From the NCBI GenBank assembly GCA_030704615.1, contig CM060734.1, positions 8,434,001 to 8,494,000 of the forward strand: 60,000 nucleotides of DNA, in the 5' to 3' direction. Positions 22,454-32,604 of this stretch are shown one piece after another (within the stretch, counting starts at the first letter, position 1; every line of letters begins with the position of its first letter). Under the pieces are notes generated by a model that ran no database searches, had not been told where the DNA came from, and was given only the letters and a program-made list of their open reading frames with translations. The position numbers and the translations under genes were made by a program. The stretch comes from Takakia lepidozioides (taxonomy: Eukaryota > Streptophyta > Takakiopsida > Takakiales > Takakiaceae).

Positions 22454-23386
22454 AGTTTCCTGATACAACTTACAAGAGTAGTTGCCTACCTTGCAAGTCT
22501 TGGCGACCACCGCTTCTACCAAGCGGCTGATGGAATCTTCCGACAGCTCTGTGGTCGCACGAGTCATGTTCAATTGTCGGGGATTTGTGCACTTCTTAGC
22601 CATGTGCCCGGGCTCCCCGCAATTAAAGCACACTCCATCAAAGGTCGCCTTTTGTCCGCCATAAGCGGTCGCACCTGATTTTTCTTTTGGAGCACCGAGT
22701 GTCGTCCTGGCGTGTGAAGGCCCTCCCTTTGATTTCCACGTGCTATTGTCGCCGCGTGGCCTATCCCACTTCTTTTCCGGTCAAAAATAGTCACCCTCCC
22801 ACCGGGTCTTCTTGTGGTTCAGCTCCGTACGGCCTTGTCTTTCGCCCCTAGGGACATCCGAGAAACATTCAGCCCTCTCAATTGCCTCGTTCAAAGTCTT
22901 AGGTGGCTTCTCCTCCAACTTCCGCCTGGCCCATGGGGCCAGTCCCGCCACAAAGTTGAAGACCATTTCTGGTTCTGCCATGTCCGCGACTTCGAGCAAT
23001 AACACATTGAAAGCCTGAACATATCCCTGAATGTCATCCGTTTGCTTCAAATTCCTCATCTTGTCCTGGGCGAGCCAGGACGCATTGAGGGGCACAAACT
23101 GTCTCTTCATCAGTTCCTTGAACCCACTCCAGTTCAAGGTTTCCGGTTTTGGACCTCGGTCGTGAAGACGTTTCTGCCACCATTGTTGAGCATAGCCCCT
23201 CAAATAAGTGGGAGCCACTTCCACCCGATCCTCGTCACTCAACTTGGCCGCCCGGAAGTACTGCTCTAGCTCCAAGAGCCAGGTGTTGATTGCCTTCCGA
23301 TTTTGGACGCCCTCGAAGGTGTCGGGTTCTTTAGGCTTCACCTTAAACTTTGCCTTAGTGGAAGTGGCATTAGCCGCCTTCAACAC
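22454..23386 (-). pseudogene. Antisense chromovirus gag with zinc knuckle
   Basis: On the minus strand it encodes the capsid-like gag region (YAQQWWQKRLHDRG, FVAGLAPWARRKLEE) and then the CCHC knuckle [14 protein letters not shown]. It covers the same span as 52500-53428 of the intact element and is cut at both ends. A TGA replaces a codon near 22785, but the 1-base deletion seen in the intact copy near 53077 is absent here, so this copy shows the ancestral gag-pol frame. Confidence 0.88.
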
Positions 23387-23389
23387 GTT

Positions 23390-24093
23390 TGTCGTGCGCA
23401 TACATATTGCTACACAACTACATCGTTGTACAAAACCACACAATGTGCACGCCACACACTAGTATATCACTAGTCCACCACTAGTCCAACCACTAGGCTA
23501 CAACTAGTCAGTCACTAGGCTGCCACTATGCTGCCCACTATGGCAGTCACTAGTCCATACAATGGATAAAGAAGAAGAAGAAGAATACAAGCACAAGCTC
23601 ATGCGAGCTCACAAAGCTGAAGCATCAACTCATGCATATATAAACTCATTACTCAAATACAAGTCAAGCCAAGTGCACCCCACGCCATGGGGAATCCAAA
23701 CTACGGCGCCATAGCTAGGCGCGGTGAGGCTCAACTCGAGAAAGATGAGCCTCCCGCGCTTGCCGTGAAGATAACCACTCCAGGGCCTAAATCTGCCTTG
23801 AACCCTGGATTGACACTTGGGCCAATCCCAAATGTCAATATGTAAAAGCTAGTTATTTCCTAGCTAGTTTCACACTAGTGGTAAAATAACTTGACAACTG
23901 TCGTGCGCATACATATCGCTACACAACTACATCGTTATATAAAACCACACAACACATGTGCACGCCACACACTAGTATATCACTAGTCCACCACTAGTCC
24001 ACCACTAGTCCAACCACTAGTCCAACCACTAGGCTACAACTAGTCAGTCACTAGGCTGCCACTATGCTGCCCACTATGGCAGTCACTAGTCCA
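23390..24093. repeat. TRIM-like pair of direct repeats with CACTAGTC minisatellite
   Basis: Two direct copies begin TGTCGTGCGCATACATAT and end ACTAGTCCA (23390-23557, 168 bp; 23899-24093, 195 bp), with 341 bp between them. Both contain a variable run of CCACTAGTC-like units, which accounts for the length difference. TG...CA ends and the small size fit a terminal-repeat retrotransposon in miniature, but I see no primer-binding site and no TSD. Confidence 0.45.
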
Positions 24094-24351
24094 CATAATC
24101 GCCCCCCTAGCTGGTGCTTAGGTCCCTCTAAGTCTAGGTAGCCACAGATGTGATAGTGACCATAGCCTCACTAAGTCCTCCACCACTGTCCCTACTACAC
24201 TCAAACTCGATAGATCAAGAGGCCGGGTGCAAGAGTTGCCCCATCGTTAGTCGCTGTCTTGCAACCTGTGAACTTGAGCTTGGGATCTCATGTATTGACT
24301 TCTATGAGCTTGGCCTCCCATGTCTTGTTAGCTGCCTCCAGTCATGTCCAC

Positions 24352-24623
24352 TGCCACTATCCCAAGCAGTGTGGACACAATCAATCTCCGTCAGGAACCT
24401 TCTCAAGAGGTGGTGTCAAGCATCTCATATGCCAACCCCTTGAGCATCGATCACACACCAGCATGGTGGCTGCCCCTTTGGCAGACCCACAGAGCATGCA
24501 CCTCAAACCTGCAGGTACCACTGCCAAGTTTGGGTCAACTCTGCCATCGACATTGGGAAGGTGACATGGCGCACAATTACGCACATGGTCCTTCCAAGTC
24601 ATGCCATCCCGACCCTCCAACAT
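24352..24623 (-). pseudogene. PHD-finger fragment
   Basis: The minus-strand frame has the C4HC3 spacing of a PHD finger: CMLCGSAKG, then MLVCDRCSRGWHMRCL, then PPLEKVPDGD. It is followed by a TGA where the family has Trp, then LCPHC completing the last cysteine pair. PHD fingers read histone H3 tails. This is an isolated exon-sized piece with no recognisable neighbours, in a host gene remnant or a TE capture. Confidence 0.65.
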
Positions 24624-25784
24624 CAGGACCCCTGTTTTTGCGGCATAAAGGAGCAGATGGCAGTGATGACTGATTACTGCTTATCATTTTTTGGAGTTCC
24701 CTATGAATCCCTCCTCCTGGATCTTTGATGAGCGACGGCGCTCCTATCTGTACACAGGAAGTTCCCCTTCCCCTTATTAACCCATGTCTTGCATGACATT
24801 GCTCTCCTTCTTGCTCAATTTTGTTGTGCAAGTACCTGCTGCTTTAGGCGTATAAGCTGTGGTGTTGTCTGAAGTTTTTCAAAGTCAGCCGAGTTGAGGA
24901 GCTATGGCTACCATCCCCCAAACAGTCAAAAAGGTCTTTGGTGTTTGGTTTTCTTCCTTTTGCTTTGTGGCATCTTCTCTACTTAGTATCTACATGCATG
25001 ACCTCGACAGCAAGTGTGACTGCCTGCCATTCACCCAACGCATCCTCACTGACACACAAAACTTTTTTTGTGGTGGTTTTTGGGACGGGCGCAGGTGAGG
25101 GCAGCCACTTTGCATGATGACTTCTAAGTTTTGCAGGATACCAGGAAGTTTTCAAGGGAATGAATTTATCAGCCGACTGTGGTTTCATCAAGGACTGTGG
25201 AAAACCACCTACTCTATGGGTTTTTCAAGATCCAATTCTCTTCTGGATTTCTCTACTTTTGTGAACAATATAGGGCCTTAAGACTTAGTTAATCACTGCC
25301 AAAACAGTGAATGCTTAAGACCAAAGTTTTGCTTTGACAATTAAGGTTATATTGTTTGTGTGGGACACACACATCAGTGTCTACATCTTTGTGTGTTCTA
25401 CCCCCAGGTTTACATATGATACCATATACTGATATGATACTGATATAATACATATCAATACTGATATGATTCATATCAGTGCTGCATAAGTATTTGTGCT
25501 GCAGCTCTTTGGGTACCATTTTTTTTAAAAAAAAATCCCCTTTCATGGCTTAGCATCTAATGCAGATTTTGATGCCAAACCACCTGGATATATTTGCATA
25601 ACCAAGATCCCTGTGTGGGTTTTTCAATGCTGGTAAAGTATGCCAGGGGCTGGTTTGAAACTGAGTATATGAACAACATGGGCATCAGTACCTAATACCT
25701 CAACCATTTATAGTCCCTCTGGTGTCAGTGCAGAATGACACTAGCATGAGTGGTTATGGTACTCTTTGATGTACCTAGGTAGTA
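24624..25784. other. Non-coding DNA
   Basis: No gene was recognised. There is a short AT-rich run of ATACTGATAT-like units at about 25415-25485. Confidence 0.45.
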
Positions 25785-27240
25785 TGAAGGTGATTTTTCT
25801 CTTGATGAGGAGTAAATGTCTAGTATGTTGTATCATGTGTATTTATTTGCATCTGCAGCAGTTTTAAGGGTCTCTGTGACAAACTGAAATTAATTAACAA
25901 TATTGTTTGGCCCTGTTTGAGAGCTTTCTACATAGCTTCTTTCCAAACCATTACCTGCTGCTACAACCTAAAATACATATCAGACATGGAAAACAAAGCA
26001 TCAATACTTGATGCTTACCTCTTTTCTAAATTGCATTATACACCGGTCTAAGCTCTTGCCGGCATTCAGGTTCTCCAAATCTGAGGTACCCTAACTCCTC
26101 TCCTTCTATTCTTTTATAGAAGTGCAGCTTCTGTGTTTATGGTGACCTCATTAACACAGTCATATGGTTAAAAAGAATTATGGTTGACATCAGTGTGTAC
26201 ACAACTGATGATACAAATATGTTGTTGTTAATTGGTTATGGTCCACTGTATTTTTCAGCCAGTCTGATCTTCAATCATCAATCCATGATGCTTGAATTGT
26301 TCAAAGATATCAAAACCAGTCTGATACCCATTTGGTTTGACTAAGAATACCTGGATCCCAAGAGGTAATCCCTCATGTTGAAACCAGCTGAGGAGGTATA
26401 CCTGCAACACAAGGTTGTAGAAAACTACATTAAACTGAATGCTACTTGTAAATACCCATTCAAATGTATAAGGGCAGGGGGGGTTGAGAACCCACCAGCC
26501 CATCTATGAAGGTGATCTTTTTCATAATGTGGAGTACATATTTGTTTTGCTGTGACATATGTTTTTATTTGCATCTGCAACATTTTTAAGGGTCTCAGGG
26601 ACAAACTGGAACTACGTTATAGTATTGGTTTGCCCTGTTTGAGAACTTTCTGCATAACTTCTTTCCAAACCATTACCTGCTGTGCTATAGCTTAAGGTAC
26701 ATAGCAGAACTAGAAAATTAAGCAGCAATACTTGATGCTACCTTTTTCCAAACTGCATTGTACATCAGTCTAAAATATTGCTGGCATTCAGGTTCTGCAA
26801 ATTTGAGGTACCCTAGCTCCCTTCCTTCTATTCTTTTGTAGAAGTAGAGCTCATGTGTTTATGATGAATTCATTAACACAGTCATATGGCTAAAAAAGAA
26901 TTATGTTTCACATCAGTGTGTACACAGCTCATGTTACAATTTATGATGTTGCAATTTTGCTATGGTCCACTGTATTTATTAGACAGTATGAATACATCAA
27001 TCATCAATCCATGATGCTTGAATTGTTCAGAGGTATAAAAACCAGTATGACACCCAACTGGTTTGACTAAGGATTTACAGGGATCCCAAGAGGTATTCCC
27101 TTATGCTGAAACCAGCTGAGGAGATATACCTGCAACACTTGGTTGTAGAAAGTTGCCTTAATAAATTGTATGCTGCTTGTAAATACACGTTCAAACGTAT
27201 GAGGGCAGGGAGTGGATGAGAACCCACCATCCCACCCATA
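25785..27240. repeat. Diverged tandem duplication, unit about 725 bp
   Basis: Unit 1 (about 25785-26508) and unit 2 (about 26509-27240) align throughout. For example, GTCATATGG occurs at 26159 and 26881, and ATCCATGATGCTTGAATTG at 26281 and 27007. There are many substitutions and small indels, so the duplication is old. There is no coding signal, and the DNA to 27640 also lacks genes. Confidence 0.8.
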
Positions 27241-27771
27241 CCTTTGATAAAATATATGCAAGGGCTTACACGAAGTCTTGATATTCCACTGGATTCTTAA
27301 GGTCTCGTGTTGACCCACACCCTTACAAATGTTGAATCATGTTGTTACTTTACTCTATGGTTTATGAGAAATGCTAACATACACCTGCTGGTGTCTAAAT
27401 ATAATTCTGGTTTCTTTCATTAGGTTTTGATGGATGGTGCCACTGCAAAGTGGCTGATATGTCACTTTCTTTCTTGACAAAGACCCTAGTGGTCTTGTCC
27501 TTGTCTTGACATGACAAAAGTATCTTCCTTCTCTTCTGCCCCCTCTCTCCCTCTCTGCTTTGTTTTTTTTTGTGGGGAGTGACAAGACAGCTGCTCAGTC
27601 ACTCCCCCCCCCACCTTCTTTTTTTGTTTTCTTGCACCCTCTATGGTGGGGGGAGGTTTGCTATTTCATGAGCATGAGCGGCATGAGCGGCATGAGCGGA
27701 GTAGTAAGACAATCGGTTTTCATGAGCAGAAGTACAAATTTCGAAAATAAAAAACAATAAAAAACAATAAT

Positions 27772-30270
27772 TTAATGCAATGTGTCAGGCAAAACAAATA
27801 TATTATTCGGCCCCTTGAAGGGAAAATTGCAATTTTGACAGTTGTGCTCATGATATTTCGTCTTCCGCTCATGCCAATTCCCAGCGACATGTGCAGATAT
27901 GGCGCCGAATTTCGCGGTAATAGGGTCCGTAACCTGAAAAACGGCGACGTATTTCGCGGTAATAGGTCTCTCTGGCGAAAAATGGTGCCGAATTCCGCGG
28001 CTATAGGTCCCCTCATGACAGGTAATTCGGCGCCATTTTTCCAGTGCATGTTCGGACTTAACATGTTCGGACGTGCAACTCACCTCCCGCATATAGTCGC
28101 CGAACTGGAGGAAACGATAATGCCACCATGCTAGCCAACTGACCATTGCTCCCTCGTCTGATTTCCTTACAGCACCTGACGATGTCCACCAAGCCCGTAT
28201 ACATGCAAACTGTGTCTCTGCATCATCCAAGGTAGGAGCGCACTTCCACGCAAGGCACATGGAACGGTGCTCCTCTCTGAAATCTGGCGCCACGAGCCTG
28301 GTTGTGTACTGCGAAAGGCTCTGCAGAAAATGGAACCCACAAGATCTCTCCTTGCCTTCCATGGGAACATTGGGGTCTTGCCCGTACACCCTTCGGATGG
28401 CAGCCCAATTTGCTTGTGCGTTGTCCGCCATGAAACCACGGAAATTCGGAGGGGGCAATCCCGCCTTGGCCATCTGTTCGTTTATTCCCTGCCAAAGAAG
28501 CATCTCCGATTGTGTGTCCTCTCCTTTCATCTCACAAATAGCAATTGTCATTAGCATCCTGCAGTGGGTGTCGTAGACATGTGCACCCATTGTCACCCAC
28601 TGGTGATTTGTAATTCGCTTGATATGGTCGAACATGACCCAACTGTTTGACAAGTTCCTACTCGTCATCCTGTCGACCAGTTCGACGCCGCTGCCAGGTC
28701 CACACGTGGACATTTTGAATACGAAACAACGATCTGCCTCAGTTCCTTGTCCTGGAAACCTACTTCCATGAATGTAGTCATATCCACATCGTCGCTTCAC
28801 CTCCAGAATGGAGTGCATATCCGAGCCACGCCCAATTTTCTGTTTGCATGAGACAATGTGGTTTCGGACATTCGGTGAACATACGTGGGACACCGACTCC
28901 AGCAATGCCTCCATTTCCTTCTCGTCGAGAGGAACTCTATCGGAGCCGTCTTCCGACATAATTCTGGCCAATGCCATCTTATGGGCGGCTTGGAGCTGTA
29001 TCTGTTTGGGTTTGGCACCCGGTCTCAACTTAACCTCCTCCTGAACGAGCTGCTCTGCTTCGTGGGCAGCCTCCCGCGAGTTCCCCCTCGCCAATTTGTG
29101 ACAATGGGAACCAACGTGTATGCAAGCTCGGGTGAGGTCAGGGAAACGGTGCAACACATAGAACTGCTTGGCATTACAAATAGACATGCAGTGTGGTGGT
29201 TCTTTGCAATGCGCACACTTAAATGTGGAGTTCGGAACCTTCTCCTGAGCTCGAAATGGTTGATGAGCTGTGCCTGTCCAATTGGTCTCGTTCCTGTGAC
29301 CTCTGGATTTAAAGTGGAAGCAAGTTGGGGAGACACACTGCAACGCGCCCGCACAAACAACGTAGTGCACCCGCACACCATCGAGCATCTTCATGCTGGT
29401 GGTTTTGGTAACGCACCAAGGATGACCGTCATGTTTTCTATCCATATCTGTCAACATTCCGGACGCCCTCGAGTAGTCCGCCCGAGGAGGGAACTCAAAG
29501 AAGATATTACCGTCGACGTCGGCGGGAAGGCATGTAACCGATTTAATTGCAAACTTGCTGTAGTCCAGCCCGGCCAGCTCCGACCGGTGTCCCTCCAGGT
29601 GAAGCCCTCGCAGAATTTCAAGAATAGATCGAACTGCGGTGCTCGTGCTGGGAATATGACTCCCTCCTCCACTGACGTCCATTGAGGACTTGCCTGATCT
29701 CCAGGACGACCTCGGAACTTCCATGACCTCGTCTGAGTCGGACAGGTTGTGAACAACCCGGTTCTCGCTCGTCTTCATGGATGGGTTCGGCTCTGGATTT
29801 ACTTCGTTGCGGACTTCTCTCTTTGAGGTAGCCACTCTCTGATTCGCGGATTGTTTCGTGGAAGGCGCCAGGATAGAAGGTGCATTTGGCGGGTAAATGA
29901 AGTCCCCAACAGCCCTGTATATGACGCTGTCTAATGGTGGAACTCGCCATTCCCTGCCATCGTGGAGCACAACAATACTCTCGACAACAAGGCCGTTAGA
30001 GTCCTTCCTTTCCTCCTCCAAAAAAACCGACCCCGGTTTCAGGTGGTATCGAACGCACAGATATTTCTCCATCACCCGGCAGGTGTCCCCTCTGCACGGA
30101 AATGAAGCTCTATGCTCGTGAGGACACTGTAGCGCTCGGGTTTTCCGCCATGGGAGATGTGCACACAAGACTCCTAGGATGGAGTGCGGGGAAGCTCCCT
30201 GGTAGAAGGGGGATGCAGCGATGGGAATGAATGCGATGCCGATTTGTCCGAGCGACGAAGCCTGATCCAA
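27772..30270 (-). CDS. Transposase-like protein with GCM/WRKY-type zinc domain
   Basis: This is an 832-codon open frame. The first ATG is at 30072 (VMEKYLCVRYHL); upstream codons may be an earlier exon with a CPHEH/CRGDTC cluster. The middle (about residues 290-400) has an ordered Cys/His set: VVCAGALQC, SPTC, KCAHC, HCMSIC, CIHVGSHCH. This resembles the WRKY-GCM1 class of DNA-binding domains found in several transposase families. Residues about 560-680 have MGAHVYDTHCRML, FMADNAQANWAAIRRVYG and CGFHFLQSL. These fit the D...D...C/H layout of a MULE-like DDE core, but a third acidic residue was not assigned. The last about 70 codons read into the element's terminal repeats. Family assignment by eye only. 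Confidence 0.55.
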   Translation of the reverse strand: MDQASSLGQIGIAFIPIAASPFYQGASPHSILGVLCAHLPWRKTRALQCPHEHRASFPCRGDTCRVMEKYLCVRYHLKPGSVFLEEERKDSNGLVVESIVVLHDGREWRVPPLDSVIYRAVGDFIYPPNAPSILAPSTKQSANQRVATSKREVRNEVNPEPNPSMKTSENRVVHNLSDSDEVMEVPRSSWRSGKSSMDVSGGGSHIPSTSTAVRSILEILRGLHLEGHRSELAGLDYSKFAIKSVTCLPADVDGNIFFEFPPRADYSRASGMLTDMDRKHDGHPWCVTKTTSMKMLDGVRVHYVVCAGALQCVSPTCFHFKSRGHRNETNWTGTAHQPFRAQEKVPNSTFKCAHCKEPPHCMSICNAKQFYVLHRFPDLTRACIHVGSHCHKLARGNSREAAHEAEQLVQEEVKLRPGAKPKQIQLQAAHKMALARIMSEDGSDRVPLDEKEMEALLESVSHVCSPNVRNHIVSCKQKIGRGSDMHSILEVKRRCGYDYIHGSRFPGQGTEADRCFVFKMSTCGPGSGVELVDRMTSRNLSNSWVMFDHIKRITNHQWVTMGAHVYDTHCRMLMTIAICEMKGEDTQSEMLLWQGINEQMAKAGLPPPNFRGFMADNAQANWAAIRRVYGQDPNVPMEGKERSCGFHFLQSLSQYTTRLVAPDFREEHRSMCLAWKCAPTLDDAETQFACIRAWWTSSGAVRKSDEGAMVSWLAWWHYRFLQFGDYMREVSCTSEHVKSEHALEKWRRITCHEGTYSRGIRHHFSPERPITAKYVAVFQVTDPITAKFGAISAHVAGNWHERKTKYHEHNCQNCNFPFKGPNNIFVLPDTLH

Positions 30271-30399
30271 ATCCAGGGAGCCAACTATCTCAAAAATCCA
30301 CAGTCAGAGTGTTAATGAACCTTGTCTCCGGAATGCGGCCCCTGGTCTTTGCGCAATAACTGCCAACGGTATGCAGTCAGAAAGTGGGGGGCCGTCCTC

Positions 30400-31245
30400 G
30401 GCTGAAGGGGAGAAGCCGGCACCGTGCCGTCACATTACTACCCCCGAATGGAAATTCGGCACCCAATATCCAACAGGGGAAGCCCGGATGCAGTCGCCTC
30501 GGGCGCAGAGGCCGGCGCGTGTGCGACAGAGAACATCCCCTGGATGGAGATTCGGCGCCGAATTTCCATCCGGGCCCCCCAAACGAAGTCGTGTCGGGGG
30601 GTCAGGCCGAAAACTGGCCGGCATAAAAACATCCCCAGATGGAAAAACGACGTCGAATTTCCATCCGGGGCGGTTCGGATGCAGTTGGGGAGGGGGGAGA
30701 GGCCGGCACTTGGCCGTCACATTTCAACCCCCGGACGGAAATTCGGCACCGAATATCGAACAGGGGACGCCCGGATGAAGTCGCCTCGGGCGTAGAGGTC
30801 GGCACGTGTTCGACAGAGAGCATCCCCTAGATGGAGATTCGGCGCCGAATTTCCATCCGGCCCCCCCAAGGAAGTCTTGTCGGGGTGTCAGACCGAAAAC
30901 TGGCCGACATAAAAACCTCCCCAGATGGGAAAACGGCGCCGAATTTCAATCCGGGGCCGTTCCAATGCGGTCGGGGAGGGGGGAGAGGTCGGCACCTAGC
31001 CGTCATATTTCAACCGCCGGACGGAAATTCGGCACCGAATATCCAACAGAGCGGCAGAGAGGCCGGCACCTCTCCGACAGAGACCAGCCCCCGGATGGAA
31101 ATTCGGCGCTGAATTTCCACCCAGCAGGCAAGTGCAATCCCGGATGGATGGAAATCCGGCGCCGAATTTCCATCCAGAAGGTAAGTCGGATCACTGGCGT
31201 ATGGATATTCGGCGCCGAATTTCCATCCTGCAGGTAATTCATCGC
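30400..31245. repeat. Palindromic array, part 1 (period about 290-296 bp)
   Basis: Three kinds of hairpin core alternate: AAATTCGGCGCCGAATTT-like, ACGGCGCCGAATTT-like, and AAATTCGGCACCGAATAT-like. They are joined by conserved GC-rich linkers. CATCCCC(T)GGATGG recurs at about 30525 and 30821. The long GC-rich reading frames across it are by-products of the repeat. The same unit is present in reverse complement at 58687-60000. Confidence 0.88.
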
Positions 31246-31760
31246 TGAGAATTACCTTCCTGCAGGTAATTCTGATCGATGAATTACCTTCCTGCAGGTA
31301 ATTCTTATCGACGAAGGTAGGAAGGTAATTCCTCGCTCAGAATTACCTGCAGGAAGGTAATTCCGAGATGAGAATTACCTGCAGGAAGGTAATTCTCAGC
31401 GATGAATTACCTGCAGGATGGAAATTCGGCGCCGGATTTCGATCCATCCGGGATCCCAGTTACCTGCTGGATGGAAATGCGGCGCCGAATTTCAATCCAT
31501 CTGGGATTCGAATTACCTGCAGGATAGAAATTCGGCGCCGGATTTCCATCCATCCGGGATTCGACTTACCTGCAGGATGGAAATCCGGTGCCGGATCTCC
31601 ATCCATCCGCTCTCCGACCAACCTTGCGGATGGAAATCCGGTACTGGATTTCCATCCATCCGCTATTCGAATTACTTGCATGACGGAAATTTTGCGCCCG
31701 ACCTAGCTGGCTGATGGAAATCCGGCGCCGGATTTCCATCCATCCGCTCTTCGAATAACC
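31246..31760. repeat. Palindromic array, part 2 (GAATTACC and GGATGGAAAT units)
   Basis: Positions 31246-31415 are inverted and direct copies of GAATTACCTGCAGGAAGG. Positions 31415-31760 are about six units of 50-65 bp, each with a hairpin GGAAATCCGGCGCCGGATTT or a variant, flanked by CATCC and ATTACCTGCA motifs. Confidence 0.85.
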
Positions 31761-32568
31761 TGCATGACTGGAAAAATGGCGCCGAATTTCCGATTTTGGT
31801 GCAAGTCAGATCTGGGACTTAGCCATTTTCGGCCCCGAAATGGTAAAATGGGGCCGAAAAAAAAAAAAAAAAAAAAAAAAACTCCATTTTTCCAGTTCGG
31901 GGCCGAAAACGGCTAAGTCCCAGATCTGACTCGCACCCAAAATCGGAAATTCGGCGCCATTTTTCCAGTCATGCAGGTAATTCGAAGAGCGGATGGATGG
32001 AAATCCGGCGCCGGATTTTCATCCATCCGCTCTTCGAATTACCTGCATGACGGAAATTTTGCGCGCCGAATTACCTGGCGGATGGAAATCCGGCGCCGGA
32101 TTTCCATCCATCCGCTCTTTGAATTACCTGCATGACTGGAAAAATGGCGCCGAATTTCCGATTTTGGTGCCAGTCAGATCTGGGACTTAGCCATTTTCGG
32201 CAACGAAATGGAAAAAAAGAGCCGAAAAAAAAAAAAAAAAAAAACGCCATTTTTCTAGTTCGGGGCCGAAACCGGCTAAGTCCCAGATCTGACTGGCACC
32301 CAGAATCGGAAATTCGGCGGCATTTTTCCAGTCATGCAGGTAATTCGAAGAGCGGATGGAGGGAAATCCGGCGCCGGATTTCCCTCCATCCGCTCTTTGA
32401 ATTATCTGCATGATTGGAAAAATGGCGCCGAATTTCCGATTTTGGTGCTAGTCAGATCTGCCATTTTCGGCCCCGAAATGGAAAAATGGCCCCGAAAATT
32501 TAAATAAAATTATTTAAATAAAATTAAAATTAAAATTTATATATAAATATTAAAATTTATTTTAAATT

Positions 32569-32604
<36 letters not shown>

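Noticed and set aside
28885-29685. 266-codon plus-strand frame
   Set aside because: Antisense shadow of the transposase-like frame on the minus strand, which has the recognisable zinc clusters.
30371-31237. Several overlapping 80-143-codon GC-rich open frames
   Set aside because: They run in many frames at once across the palindromic array and repeat the same Arg/Ile/Ser-rich peptides; they are by-products of the repeat, not genes.
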